DNA from: JAWKIJ01 sp041394325
GTDB lineage: Bacteria; Actinomycetota; Acidimicrobiia; Acidimicrobiales; Microtrichaceae
Length of the DNA stretch: 64,000 nucleotides
Assembly (NCBI GenBank): GCA_041394325.1
Contig: JAWKIJ010000001.1
Location: 2,976,001-3,040,000 of the forward strand
Direction: 5' to 3'
Part shown: piece by piece, positions 43,482 to 51,688 of the stretch
How positions within the stretch are numbered: the first letter of the stretch is position 1
Layout of the letters: each line of letters starts with the position of its first letter
The notes under the pieces: generated by a model
Told to the model about the DNA's origin: nothing
What the model saw: the letters and a program-made list of their open reading frames with translations, nothing else
Databases searched by the model: none
Made by a program: the position numbers and the translations under genes

Positions 43482-43567
43482 CCACCAGCTCGAAGCAGCT
43501 CGTAGAGAAAGTGGGTGTGCTCCAACAGCACCGGCGCATCCACCCGCAGGACGGTCCCTGGTCGAGC

Positions 43568-43855
43568 TCACGCAGCGGCTCCGGTCGCAGCCGGTAGCGT
43601 CGGGTCACACGCCAGGCCCTCGATCAGCGACTGGTAGCCGGTGACCTTGGCGTCGGGGAACGCAGCGGTCATCTGGCCGAGCAAACGGTCGACAGCCGCC
43701 GGGTTGACCACCTCGATCAGGTTCCGTCGCAGCTCCTCGATGATGTCGGCTGACCACAGCGCCCGGTACAGACCTCGCTCGGTCAGCCGAAGCATGGTGT
43801 CGCGGAGGTGCGCCGGGTACAGGGCGCAGGTGTCGAGCACCACGGAGAACGTCAT
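43568..43855 (-). CDS. PIN-domain toxin, C-terminally truncated
   Basis: 95 residues: SVVLDTCALYPAHLRDTMLR, SADIIEELRRNL, ending GLACDPTLPAATGAAA. Full relatives continue past CDPxDRHV with the last acidic residues of the PIN active site. Here the frame is lost just after ACDP, so the catalytic site is incomplete and the nuclease is probably dead. Its antitoxin-like gene lies 6 bp upstream. Confidence 0.75.
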   Translation of the reverse strand: MTFSVVLDTCALYPAHLRDTMLRLTERGLYRALWSADIIEELRRNLIEVVNPAAVDRLLGQMTAAFPDAKVTGYQSLIEGLACDPTLPAATGAAA

Positions 43856-43861
43856 GAAGAC

Positions 43862-44326
43862 TTACCGGGTGCGCTTGGGCGTGGCGGTCCGCTCGTAGAG
43901 GTCGGCCTCATCGGCGATCTCGACCATCCTGTCGAGCGCAGCTCGTCGCTCGACCGATGCCCGCTCGCGGTAGGCAAGGACATCCGCCAGCCGGACGCGA
44001 CGGTGGCGGCCAGGCTGCTCGTAGGGGATCTCGCCGGACTCGAGCAGCTTCACCACCGTGGGACGGCTGACCCCGAGCAGGTCGGCGGCCTCCTGGGTGG
44101 TGAGGCGCTGGTGCACCGGGGCGATCGTCACCGCCTGGCCCTGCGCCATCGCATCGACGACCTCGCGCAGCACTTCAAACACTTCCGCCGGGAGCACCAG
44201 ATGCTCACCGTCTGGACTGGACAGCATCGTGGTCGGCTCGGCCCCGAGCCCGTCGAGCATCGCCGCCAGCGCTGCCAACGGCTCAGCCGGCGGCAACACG
44301 GTCCGTTCAATCGCCGGTGCAGCCAT
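43862..44326 (-). CDS. Excisionase-type HTH antitoxin of the PIN module
   Basis: 154 residues. The N-terminal part is a helical partner-binding region (VLPAEVFEVLREVVDAMAQG). An MerR/excisionase-like HTH (RLTTQEAADLLGVSRPTVVK) is followed by EIPYEQPGRHRRVRLADVLA. It is the usual antitoxin upstream of this PIN toxin family and would bind its own promoter. The gene is intact although the toxin is truncated. Confidence 0.82.
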   Translation of the reverse strand: MAAPAIERTVLPPAEPLAALAAMLDGLGAEPTTMLSSPDGEHLVLPAEVFEVLREVVDAMAQGQAVTIAPVHQRLTTQEAADLLGVSRPTVVKLLESGEIPYEQPGRHRRVRLADVLAYRERASVERRAALDRMVEIADEADLYERTATPKRTR

Positions 44327-45773
44327 GGCGGTTCTCCTTCTCGACTCCCCAAGACCATAGGGCCAATTCGAAAAATTCGCAACCGGGTGAGCAGGGTGAG
44401 CGTTCTACCGACTCGTTGGACCACACCAACGTTCCATTGACCTGCCGATTCGGGAGAGGAGCCGCACTGCCTCGACAGTCCGGCACCGCGGTTCTAACGA
44501 TCGTTCTAACGGGTTCCGGACCGGCCGGATCCGGCAGAACAGAGAGGACTGGCCATGGAAGGACACATCGCCCGCAAGCGAGACCGGTACTACGCAGTCA
44601 TCTACGAAGGGCTCGATCCCGTCACCGGCAAGGAGCGCCGCACCTGGCATCCTGCCGGAACGGAACGTGCCGAAGCCGAGGCGCTCGTCGCACGACTCGC
44701 CGCCGAACGCGACGGCCGCAACGACGAGGTTCGCTCGCTCACCTTCGGCGCATACCTCACCGGGCACTGGCTGCCCGCCAAGCGGCTCTAACTCCGGGTC
44801 AGCACCCATCGCAGCTACGTACACAAGGCCCAGCGCCACATCCTGCCGACCCTCGGACGCAAGCGGCTCCGCCGGCTACGCCCCGAGGATCTCGAACGGC
44901 TCTACGACTCGATGCTGCACCCGACCGACGGGACCAGGCCCCTGGCACCCAAGACCGTCTACGAGGTGCACCTGATCATCCGCGGCGCCCTCGACCACGC
45001 ACTCCACCGCGGACTCGTGACCCGCAACGTCGCGCTGGCCGCATCCGCCCCCAAGCTGCGAGCAATCCCCAAGGTCGAGCAGAAGGCCTGGACCGCCACG
45101 GAACTCCAGGCCTTCCTGCGTGCCGCCGCTGGGCACCGACTGTTCCCTGCCCTGTGGCTCTCCGCCAACACCGGCATCCGCCGCAACGAGCTGCTCGGCC
45201 TGCGCTGGGCCGACCTCGACATCGACCACGCCCGCCTGTCGATCAACCGCGGGCTCGTCGCCGTCGGCTATGAGCTCCATGAATCTCGCGGCAAGACCAG
45301 CAAAGCCCGCCGCTGCATCGACCTCGACCAGACCACCCTCGAAGTGCTCGCAGGCTGGCGGGCGCTCCAGTCCGCCGAATACTCTGCCATCGGCATCGAC
45401 GACCCTGGATGGATGTTCACCACCGCGACCGGCGAAGGCGTACACCCTCACTCGATCAGTCAGACCTTCGACCGCATCGTGCGCCGCGCCCCCGTACCGG
45501 TCATCCGGCTGCACGACCTGCGCCACACCCACGGCAGCCTGCTCATCGCATCCGGCGTCAACGCCAAAGTCGTGTCCGAACGCCTCGGCCATGCCCAGTT
45601 CGTGTTCACCGTCGAGACCTACCAGCACACCTTCCCACCCATGCACACCGACGCCGCCCGAGTCTTCGAGGCACTCCTCACACCGGACGCCGGCGAAAAC
45701 CCGCGCTCCCGAAAGCCGGTTGAACACCCGGCAGAACACCCACCGAAACCGGTAGAACGCCCCGACAACGACG

Positions 45774-45800
45774 AAAGCCCAGGCCAGAGACCTGGGCTTT
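45774..45800. terminator. Hairpin at the integrase 1 end
   Basis: Perfect 10-bp stem AAAGCCCAGG / CCTGGGCTTT with a 7-nt loop, 10 bp before the att stub. The same layout (integrase end, hairpin, tRNA repeat) occurs at 58031-58060 and, without an integrase, at 51641-51670. Confidence 0.75.
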
Positions 45801-45810
45801 CGCGTTCAAG

Positions 45811-45826
45811 TTGGTGGCGGGGGCAG
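45811..45826 (-). repeat. att stub (tRNA acceptor end only)
   Basis: TTGGTGGCGGGGGCAG matches the first 15 bp of the 45-bp tRNA repeat and stops exactly where an IS481 left end (TGTGATGG) begins. The same 15 bp stand immediately outside the IS481 right end at 32134, as a target duplication would. Confidence 0.7.
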
Positions 45827-45985
45827 TGTGATGGTTCAGGACATCGGCAAGGGGATGAGTCGGGACATCGGCAAGACGGTCCGGTCAGCGTGGCTGGATG
45901 TCGAAGCGTCGTGCGGTCATCTTGTCGGTCACGATCGAGGGCCGTTCCCAGGCTGAGACCGCACGCCTGTACGACGTGCATCGGA
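45827..45985 (+). mobile_element. IS481-family left end and transposase N-terminus
   Basis: Starts TGTGATGGTTCAGGACATCG, the left terminal repeat. From about 45899 the frame gives SKRRAVILSVTIEGRSQAET and ARLYDV, the HTH N-terminus of IS481 transposases. It diverges after ARLYDV (about 45979), so the rest is deleted. Complementary to the right-end half at 31925-32133. Confidence 0.78.
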
Positions 45986-46040
45986 TTCTGCCAGTCAGTA
46001 GGGACGCGTGGCCCTGGTTTGGCGACTCTGTCGACGCCAG

Positions 46041-46346
46041 CTACGTGAAGTAGCTCTCGTCCTCGTCAACTGACGTCTTGCCCATCATGAATGGGTTCTC
46101 CCACTTCGATCGCTGGCCGTCGCTGTCGTAGTAGACGAGGTAGTAGCCGCCCTGATCGGTGATGCGCGTTGGCACTGCGGGGTCGCTCAGCTTTCCCACG
46201 GGCTTCTTGTAGTCGCGCTGCCCTCGACGGTCGTACGCAGGCCGCAGACCCTTCAACTGCTCGCCGACGACCACGCGCCAGATGTCCCCGTCGTGGGTGA
46301 ACACGAACGGGCCCGCGATCTGATCGTCATCGCCAGCCTCACCCAT
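46041..46346 (-). CDS. Hypothetical protein, island accessory gene
   Basis: About 101 residues from ATG 46346, which overlaps the stop of the upstream Pro-rich gene; an alternative ATG at 46376 exists. Contains FVFTHDGDIWRVVVGEQLKG, GGYYLVYYDSDGQRSKWENP and an acidic tail DEDESYF. Beta-rich pattern; no family recognised. Third gene of a tight minus-strand set with the DUF6338 protein. Confidence 0.6.
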   Translation of the reverse strand: MGEAGDDDQIAGPFVFTHDGDIWRVVVGEQLKGLRPAYDRRGQRDYKKPVGKLSDPAVPTRITDQGGYYLVYYDSDGQRSKWENPFMMGKTSVDEDESYFT

Positions 46347-46551
46347 CGGAACTCGGAGTGCCTGCCGATCCGCCATCGTTCGGCAGGGCCTGCGGAATGA
46401 GGGGTGCGGGGTTCTTCGGTGCCGGCAGCTGCGCCGCTGGCACACTGCCGGGACTGGCACCCTTCGTTTCGGTCAGTCGCGGTGACGCTCCGAGCGGCCC
46501 CCGAGGCGGCGACGCCCCTGCGGTCTTCGGCGAACGGTCCTTGCTACTCAT
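46339..46551 (-). CDS. 70-residue proline-rich protein
   Basis: ATG 46551 has AGGAGGCAGC directly upstream, an excellent ribosome site. Sequence is low-complexity: SSKDRSPKTAGASPPRGPLG, SVPAAQLPAPKNPAPLIPQA. It lies 8 bp after the DUF6338 gene and overlaps the next gene. Probably disordered and partner-binding; small proteins of this kind are common beside DUF6338 genes. Function unknown. Confidence 0.6.
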   Translation of the reverse strand: MSSKDRSPKTAGASPPRGPLGASPRLTETKGASPGSVPAAQLPAPKNPAPLIPQALPNDGGSAGTPSSDG

Positions 46552-46559
46552 GCTGCCTC

Positions 46560-47219
46560 CTACGGCGCGCTTGCGGTCGATTGCCAGGCGATCAGGTCGA
46601 CCCGATCGCGAGTGATGAGTGCCTGCCAATCCAACGGGACAGGTAAGGGCGTTCCGTCGGAATCCACCTCGATCGTGATCTCGCCGGTCACTGGATCGCA
46701 CGCCACGAGATCGAGCGCCACGTCCTCGGTTTCCGGATAGCTCGACGCGTAGGCCCATGCGCCAGCAATCCACTCCCCCGACGTGAGCCGCACGCGAACC
46801 CATGCGGGCGTGTGCCGAGACCGGAAGTAGTGGTCCCAGGTTCGCGGAGCGAGGTCCCGGCCGAGTAGCCACCGCACCGCGGCATCTTCAGGGTCCGTGC
46901 TGGCACGATCGCCGAGGGCAGCGCCCAGGCCGAAGGGGACAGCGATCAGACAAACCAGCCCAGTGGCCGAGGCCACTGATACGAAGACCCATCCCGGGTC
47001 GTCGGAGCTCAGCTGGCGATACCAGCGCCACAGTCCGTAGGTCACGGGGGCGAGCACCACCTGCAGCAGCACCGACCACATCAGGAATCGGATCAGTCGA
47101 TCCCGCAGGCTGGTGCGCCAGTACGTCAGGCAGCGCTCAACTCCCTGTTCGAAGAACAGCCCGGGCGCGACGAACAACACCACCACGATGAGCGCCTGCG
47201 CCGAAGTAGGAATCTCCAC
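46560..47219 (-). CDS. DUF6338 family membrane protein
   Basis: 219 residues with three N-terminal TM segments (ALIVVVLFVAPGLFFEQGVE, LMWSVLLQVVLAPVTYGLWR, SVASATGLVCLIAVPFGLGA). A cytoplasmic domain follows with WDHYFRSRHTPAWVRVRLTS and GEWIAGAWAYASSYPETEDV. This is the DUF6338 layout, found in phage and island genes of actinobacteria and of unknown function. First of three overlapping genes. Confidence 0.78.
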   Translation of the reverse strand: MEIPTSAQALIVVVLFVAPGLFFEQGVERCLTYWRTSLRDRLIRFLMWSVLLQVVLAPVTYGLWRWYRQLSSDDPGWVFVSVASATGLVCLIAVPFGLGAALGDRASTDPEDAAVRWLLGRDLAPRTWDHYFRSRHTPAWVRVRLTSGEWIAGAWAYASSYPETEDVALDLVACDPVTGEITIEVDSDGTPLPVPLDWQALITRDRVDLIAWQSTASAP

Positions 47220-47252
47220 GTTGCTCGCTTCGCGCCGACCCGAGCAGCCGGC

Positions 47253-47483
47253 TCAGCCCTTCGGCGGGTACGGATCGTTGCCGTAGCTGTCTCGCGCTCG
47301 GATGCGTCCATCCCGTCCATGCAGCAAGAACTCGGTCTCGTCCTGCCGAGCGAGGCGGCGACCTTCGGCCTCGGCCTGCGCCTGCGTGTCGTGGATGGAG
47401 GAGGCGCGCTCGCCGCCTTCACGCTGCACACTCCAGTCGCCATCGGGTCGGGGGGTCACGTGGACCGGTTTCGGTTTCGCCAT
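47253..47483 (-). CDS. DUF2188 protein
   Basis: 76 residues from ATG 47483. KPKPVHVTPRPDGDWSVQRE then DTQAQAEAEGRRLARQDETE, ending HGRDGRIRARDSYGNDPYPP. This is the whole DUF2188 family in a typical length. Function unknown; frequent in mobile islands. A second small HVxP-like protein is at 50197. Confidence 0.85.
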   Translation of the reverse strand: MAKPKPVHVTPRPDGDWSVQREGGERASSIHDTQAQAEAEGRRLARQDETEFLLHGRDGRIRARDSYGNDPYPPKG

Positions 47484-47601
47484 GATCATCTCCTTCGAAG
47501 TCGCTGTAACAACTATGCCGACGAGCCCTGACAGTGAACGCAGGACCAGCATCGCTCGCAGTGAGCTAGCCGAACGTGTGTTCCCACCGAATCGAAGTGT
47601 G

Positions 47602-48255
47602 ATGAGTTCTCACCCGAAGCAGACTCACCGGATGCCGCTCGTTGCGCTCGACGCCAATGTGATCGACCTGTTCGCAGCCGCGATCGACTTCGAGGATGCG
47701 GCAGATCGACTGGAGGCGATGAGACCTCCGCCACAGTTGGTCCGGGCGACCCGACAGCTCGAAGCGGAGGCCTACGCCTGCTACTGGCTGCTCGCCCTGG
47801 CACCTCGCTGGTACAACACGCGCTACACCTTCTCGGACCAGGTCTACGTCGAGAACGCGTTCGCACCCGAAGCAGCCCGGTTGGCTGAGGTGGCCGTCGA
47901 GGTGCTGGTTCGCGACTACCAGCCGGCCGAGTACCGCGTCCCGGACCCGACGAAGCGGCCCGACGCGAGAACGATCGGAGACCTGGGTATCAGGTCGAAG
48001 GACGGCGAACACGTCGCCGACGCGGTAGCCCTCAACTGCGACTTCTTACTCACGAACGACCTGCGCCTACGCAACAAGTCCGACCAGGTCGAGACTCGCT
48101 GGGGGCTGAAGCTGAGGCGTCCCTCGGAGTTCTTGATCGGGGCAGTCCGCTCGGGCGGAGCTCCGTGGACCTGTAACGCCGATTGGCCATGGGTGACGAT
48201 CGAGGCGATCCGAGCAGGCGCCTACGACCATTGCGCAACAACGTCGCCCGGGTGA
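47602..48255 (+). CDS. PIN-like domain protein
   Basis: About 217 residues from ATG 47602; ATG 47632 (before PLVALDANVIDLFAA) is an equally plausible start. The first strand carries the PIN Asp (VALDANVIDLF). Further acidic residues lie in GDLGIRSKDGEHVADAVALN and CDFLLTNDLRLRN, in the order expected for the PIN active site. Longer than VapC toxins and without an obvious antitoxin. RNase activity is plausible but unproven. Confidence 0.7.
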   Translation: MSSHPKQTHRMPLVALDANVIDLFAAAIDFEDAADRLEAMRPPPQLVRATRQLEAEAYACYWLLALAPRWYNTRYTFSDQVYVENAFAPEAARLAEVAVEVLVRDYQPAEYRVPDPTKRPDARTIGDLGIRSKDGEHVADAVALNCDFLLTNDLRLRNKSDQVETRWGLKLRRPSEFLIGAVRSGGAPWTCNADWPWVTIEAIRAGAYDHCATTSPG

Positions 48256-48435
48256 CTACGAGGTGGGATCGCCGGCAGAGGCTGGCGACGGGGAAGTTCG
48301 GTCAAGTCGACGGGCTCGACAAGTTCAGGAGGCTTGTTCGGATCGAAGGGTGTGTTATCGCCGAGAGCGCGTCACGCAGTCGCCCGTCCATATTGGGCTC
48401 GGTCCACACAGACACATGTCATCCCGATCCATCAG

Positions 48436-49305
48436 CTACGAGACGTAGAACTCATCACCGAGTTCGATCTTCCAGAGGCGCTTCGCCTCCGCATGGTCGC
48501 CGCGCTCCTCTGCGGCGAGTGCGTTGACCGCCCGCGCCTTGGCCTCGGCTACGCGGGCCCGAAACGCCTGCCGGCTGGCCTGCGTGATCGAAGCTCCGAG
48601 CGACCCGCTGTGCCCGGCCGGATCCTGAACGTCCAAGTAGCTCCCTGCATGCTCGAACCACACCTTCATCGCGTCTCGATGGTTGCCGTTGAGGGAGGTG
48701 AACAGCGTCGCGGTGAGCACCTCTACGTGATACGAGCTGAGGCGGCCGGAATGGACACTGTTCCAGCGCTTAGCCAGCTTCACCATCGGCGTCAGGTGAG
48801 CGCCGAGCGTCGTGCGTCGACCGGCCATCCATGCGGCTTGAGCTTCGGGATCGGTCGTGATCCAGCCGCCGTTTCCGGACGGCAGGCCGTAGCCAGTTGT
48901 CGACCACTTGAACGTCGGCGCGATGTCGACGTGGGCACCGGACGTGTAGAAGAGCCGCACCGCCTGACCCCGAGCACCGATGCTGGCGATCGACGTGTTG
49001 GCCTGCAGCGCCGTTCTGATCCGCTGCAGGAATGCACCGCTGGTGCTTCGGTATCTCTCGAAGACACCGTCCTTGTCGGTGAACTGCGCCATGACGTCGA
49101 TGTCGTCCAACGGGCGGATCAGCGTGCCTCGGTCGGCCGAGCCGATCAGGATCACACGGCGCACCGGAAGGTCCGAGGACAACGGGAACGCCATACGGAG
49201 GTACTCCTCCGTCTTTGTCCGCTTGCTCGACACCTCAACCTGCTGGGTGTTCGTGAGACTGATCCGGTCGATGAAGTTCGCAAAGGCCTGAGCGGTTGTG
49301 GTCAC
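48436..49305 (-). CDS. CD-NTase / SMODS nucleotidyltransferase (CBASS-like)
   Basis: 289 residues. The signature VILIGSADRGTLIRPLDDID (GSxxRGTxI...DxD) plus the third acid in GAHVDIAP define the cGAS/DncV-like fold. Helical second half includes MVKLAKRWNSVHSG. Such enzymes make cyclic oligonucleotides on phage infection. The start overlaps the stop of a SLATT effector gene (ATGA). With no Cap2/Cap3 or HORMA/TRIP13 gene visible, it fits a minimal two-gene CBASS or the SMODS-SLATT systems predicted from genome context. Confidence 0.85.
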   Translation of the reverse strand: MTTTAQAFANFIDRISLTNTQQVEVSSKRTKTEEYLRMAFPLSSDLPVRRVILIGSADRGTLIRPLDDIDVMAQFTDKDGVFERYRSTSGAFLQRIRTALQANTSIASIGARGQAVRLFYTSGAHVDIAPTFKWSTTGYGLPSGNGGWITTDPEAQAAWMAGRRTTLGAHLTPMVKLAKRWNSVHSGRLSSYHVEVLTATLFTSLNGNHRDAMKVWFEHAGSYLDVQDPAGHSGSLGASITQASRQAFRARVAEAKARAVNALAAEERGDHAEAKRLWKIELGDEFYVS

Positions 49306-49802
49306 GAGTCGGCCTTGTAGGTCTGGCTACCGCCTTCGACGCCTCGCTTCGCCCGCTTCCACGCTCGTGGCGACGGGATCTCCGCGGTGGCGTTGAGCTC
49401 CTGCTGTCGAGCAACGAGCGTCCGAAGCTGCTCTCGTGCGTCGTCCTCACTCAAGGTCGGCAGGTCGATGTTGAGGAAGATTCGGGCGTCCTGTTGCAGC
49501 GCCAGTAGCGCATTGGCCGACGCATGCGCCCGGTCCTTGGCCTTAGGCGCACCGAGCGAGGTCGCGACCGCGCCGCACACCGCGGACGCAAGAGCAACCA
49601 GCCCTGCCCAGCGGGCGGTCAGCACCTCCGAGAGGCCACCAGCAGCCGCGGCCGCCGCGAGTGCAGCAGCGATGCTGCCGAGCCAACGATCCACCCGCCG
49701 CCAGGTCTTGGAGTACTCGAACTGCGTCTGCGAGGTCAGCGTCGCGCTCTCCTCAACCCGCTGCGCTTCCTTTCGCAGCTCCTCAATCTGGTCTGTACCC
49801 AT
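49302..49802 (-). CDS. SLATT-domain 2TM effector
   Basis: 166 residues. Amphipathic N-terminal helix (QIEELRKEAQRVEESATLTS), then two TM helices (WLGSIAAALAAAAAAGG and GLVALASAVCGAVATSLG), and a C-terminal helical part with LRTLVARQQELNATAEIPSP. This is the SLATT family (SMODS and SLOG-associating 2TM effector). Proposed mechanism: membrane pore formation and cell death after binding the nucleotide signal. It is directly upstream of the CD-NTase. Confidence 0.83.
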   Translation of the reverse strand: MGTDQIEELRKEAQRVEESATLTSQTQFEYSKTWRRVDRWLGSIAAALAAAAAAGGLSEVLTARWAGLVALASAVCGAVATSLGAPKAKDRAHASANALLALQQDARIFLNIDLPTLSEDDAREQLRTLVARQQELNATAEIPSPRAWKRAKRGVEGGSQTYKADS

Positions 49803-49845
49803 GCGCTCATTCTACACGAACGTGTGTTCGTAGGTCCGCTGGCGC

Positions 49846-50112
49846 TCACTCCTTGCCCCTCGTGCCGCTGAGCCGAAGCACGTGTCGATATGCAGCCTGC
49901 GCACGAGCGGGAAGACCGGGGGATCGCTTGATGACCGCCGTCCAGTACCTAACGAAGTCGGGCGGTGGCTCCAGCCCGACTCGGTAGTAGAGCGCGAGAT
50001 CTGCCATCTCGACCGAACTCAACTGGGCGAAGAACTCCGGATGAAACTCATACAGCGAGTCCATGAGATCAGACTCATGCAGGTAATCTGCTTCCTCATT
50101 CAATACATCCAT
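49846..50112 (-). CDS. Hypothetical protein upstream of the SLATT gene
   Basis: 88 residues: VLNEEADYLHESDLMDSLYE, FHPEFFAQLSSVEMADLALY, then WTAVIKRSPGLPAR. Acidic, helical. It lies 43 bp before the SLATT gene in the same direction. The upstream flank is the most AT-rich patch of the area (a TAAAAT box at 50124-50130 on the minus strand), so this could be the first gene of the CBASS-like operon. No family recognised. Confidence 0.55.
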   Translation of the reverse strand: MDVLNEEADYLHESDLMDSLYEFHPEFFAQLSSVEMADLALYYRVGLEPPPDFVRYWTAVIKRSPGLPARAQAAYRHVLRLSGTRGKE

Positions 50113-50145
50113 CTAATGACTCTATTTTATCATGACCGCGACGAA

Positions 50146-50171
50146 GCCCCGTGACTGTTGAGTCACGGGGC
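50146..50171. terminator. Perfect 11-bp hairpin
   Basis: GCCCCGTGACT / AGTCACGGGGC with a GTTG loop, at the end of the 66-residue ORF (minus strand). It separates that gene from the operon that starts near 50120. Confidence 0.78.
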
Positions 50172-50196
50172 CCCGCCAGCCTTCGACTGATGAGGA

Positions 50197-50397
50197 TCAG
50201 CCGTCCGAGTGGAGCTTGGTGGCCTGGTAGTTGCCGCCATTGTTGGCGACCATCCAGCCGTCCACATGCGGCTCACCGCTGGACTGACCCGAGTGAAGGT
50301 GCGGGTGGTTGATCTGTCCCTCCGACTGGAGAGTGATGTGATCACCCGGGTTCACCCCGATCTGCTGAGCGGCGTCGATTGCCTGCTGCCTGTTCAT
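50197..50397 (-). CDS. 66-residue small protein (DUF2188-like neighbourhood)
   Basis: From ATG 50397: NRQQAIDAAQQIGVNPGDHI, TLQSEGQINHPHLHSG, ending DGWMVANNGGNYQATKLHSD. GGAGGTGAA (complement of TTCACCTCC at 50401-50409) gives a good ribosome site. Followed by a perfect hairpin. Related in size and style to small proteins with a C-terminal GW-x-V segment; no known function. Confidence 0.65.
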   Translation of the reverse strand: MNRQQAIDAAQQIGVNPGDHITLQSEGQINHPHLHSGQSSGEPHVDGWMVANNGGNYQATKLHSDG

Positions 50398-50558
50398 CCT
50401 GTTCACCTCCTTCCCGAACTTTCGGGACGGCGGGAGTTCGCCGTCGAAGGAAGCATCTGCTTCTGAGCGGGCAAGGTGGAGGGCTCGGCATTGCGGACTC
50501 GCGCAACTCGGCCTCGCGCCCCTCGTGCCCATGAGAGGGGTTGCACTACAATGCTCGC

Positions 50559-51257
50559 ATGAGCGCGCAAGTGACAGGGCCGTCATTTGGCCAGGGTCTT
50601 CGCGCCGCGCTCCGGGCCAACGGGTACAGCCAGGCGAAATTGGCCGCCGAGCTGAACATCGACGCGGGTTCGGTCAGTCGCTGGGCCAACGACAAGGCGC
50701 TGCCGAGCCCCGACAACGTTCACTTGATCGAGTCCATCCTCGGGGTGTCGCTCGACGGGTACCACTCGGAGGCTCGCCCGCACTACGAGGTCTACGTCTC
50801 CGCACCGATCCTCGGGCTCGGACCGAAGCGGATTCAGACCCACCACGACGCGATTGCTGAGGTGGTCGGGACCCTCTCGGGGTTCGCCCGTCCGATCTTC
50901 TGGCCCGGCCACGACATCACCTCGCAGGCGTCGATGCAGGCCGCCGACCTCGCCTCACAACGCAACATCGTAGCCCTGACCCACTCGGACGCGTTCCTCT
51001 ACATCCAGTTCGCCGAGATCACGAAGCCGACGAGCGCCCTAGTCGAGCTGGGTATCGCGCTAGGGCGGCGGATCAAGACGACGCTCATCATCCAGCGCGA
51101 CCTCACCACACCGTTCATGTTCGACGGCTTTCCGGCTGTGGCGGAGCGCCTGACAAGTATGCCGAGTGCCCGCATCTACAACGTTGCGGACATCGACGCA
51201 GCGTGCGAGTTGATCGAGCGCAACGGTCGGCCGCTGCTGGGTCTGCGCCCCGAGTGA
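50559..51257 (+). CDS. XRE HTH fused to a nucleoside-deoxyribosyltransferase-like domain
   Basis: About 232 residues from ATG 50559. N-terminal XRE HTH: LRAALRANGYSQAKLAAELN then IDAGSVSRWANDKALPSPDN. The C-terminal Rossmannoid domain opens YEVYVSAPILGLGPKR and has ALVELGIALGRRIKTTLIIQ, where the Glu in VELG matches the catalytic Glu of nucleoside 2-deoxyribosyltransferases and TIR-like nucleotide hydrolases. It could sense or cleave a nucleotide and control transcription. It is divergent from the 66-residue gene and sits at the edge of the CBASS-like region. Confidence 0.7.
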   Translation: MSAQVTGPSFGQGLRAALRANGYSQAKLAAELNIDAGSVSRWANDKALPSPDNVHLIESILGVSLDGYHSEARPHYEVYVSAPILGLGPKRIQTHHDAIAEVVGTLSGFARPIFWPGHDITSQASMQAADLASQRNIVALTHSDAFLYIQFAEITKPTSALVELGIALGRRIKTTLIIQRDLTTPFMFDGFPAVAERLTSMPSARIYNVADIDAACELIERNGRPLLGLRPE

Positions 51258-51277
51258 TCGACTGGAGCCGGGCCGCG

Positions 51278-51587
51278 TCATTGCCGTCTGCCCAGGATCA
51301 GATTCCATACCGCCACAACCCACGCGCTCAGCAGTCCTCCCAAGGCGGCCGACACGACAATGGTCTCGACGGTGAGTCGGGGCCTGACATCTTCTGCACG
51401 ACTGGCCCCCGGCCGATAGCTCTCGAAGGCGCGTCGCGCGATCAAGTTGCTCGATCGCAACGCTCACGTGAGAGTCGGCCTCTTCGACCCGACCGAGTGC
51501 CTCGCGCTCCATCTGCGCGAAGTGCGCCTGCTCGTCTGACCCAGCCGGTGCCAGATTCGCCGCGGTGTATTCAGTCACTGCAGTCAA
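51278..51587 (-). pseudogene. Small one-TM protein, apparently frameshifted
   Basis: The upstream frame gives NLAPAGSDEQAHFAQMEREA and DSHVSVAIEQLDRA. The other frame, open from about 51460, gives RAFESYRPGASRAEDVRPRL and a clear TM helix VSAALGGLLSAWVVAVWNLI ending at 51278. Read together they form a soluble helix plus C-terminal anchor with a shift near 51450. It could also be two overlapping ORFs. Function unknown. Confidence 0.45.
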
Positions 51588-51640
51588 GAGCGCCGCGTGC
51601 GCATTCTCGACCGCGCAAATGGCCGCCTCACGACATGAAA

Positions 51641-51670
51641 CGGGACTCCTGGCAAGGCCAGAAGTCCCGT
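51641..51670. terminator. Imperfect hairpin left of att copy 2
   Basis: CGGGACT / AGTCCCG outer stem with inner TGGC / GCCA. It occupies the position that in the other two elements separates the integrase end from the tRNA repeat, but no integrase precedes it here. Confidence 0.55.
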
Positions 51671-51688
51671 GTTTGCAGGGTTTTCGAT

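Larger units (their letters stand above)
44555..46048 (+). pseudogene. Tyrosine integrase 1, interrupted by an in-frame TAA
   Basis: From ATG 44555: the arm-binding AP2-like domain (RYYAVIYEGLDPVTGKERRT). Then LTGHWLPAKRL meets TAA at 44789-44791. The same frame continues LRVSTHRSYVHKAQRHILPT and the full catalytic domain: Arg in NTGIRRNELLGLRW, HxxR in LHDLRHTHGSLL, His in RLGHAQF, and Tyr in VETYQHTF. A single nonsense codon separates the parts. The C-terminus reads through a hairpin and an att stub into IS481 sequence, so its natural end is replaced. Serves an element integrating at a tRNA 3' end. Confidence 0.88.
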
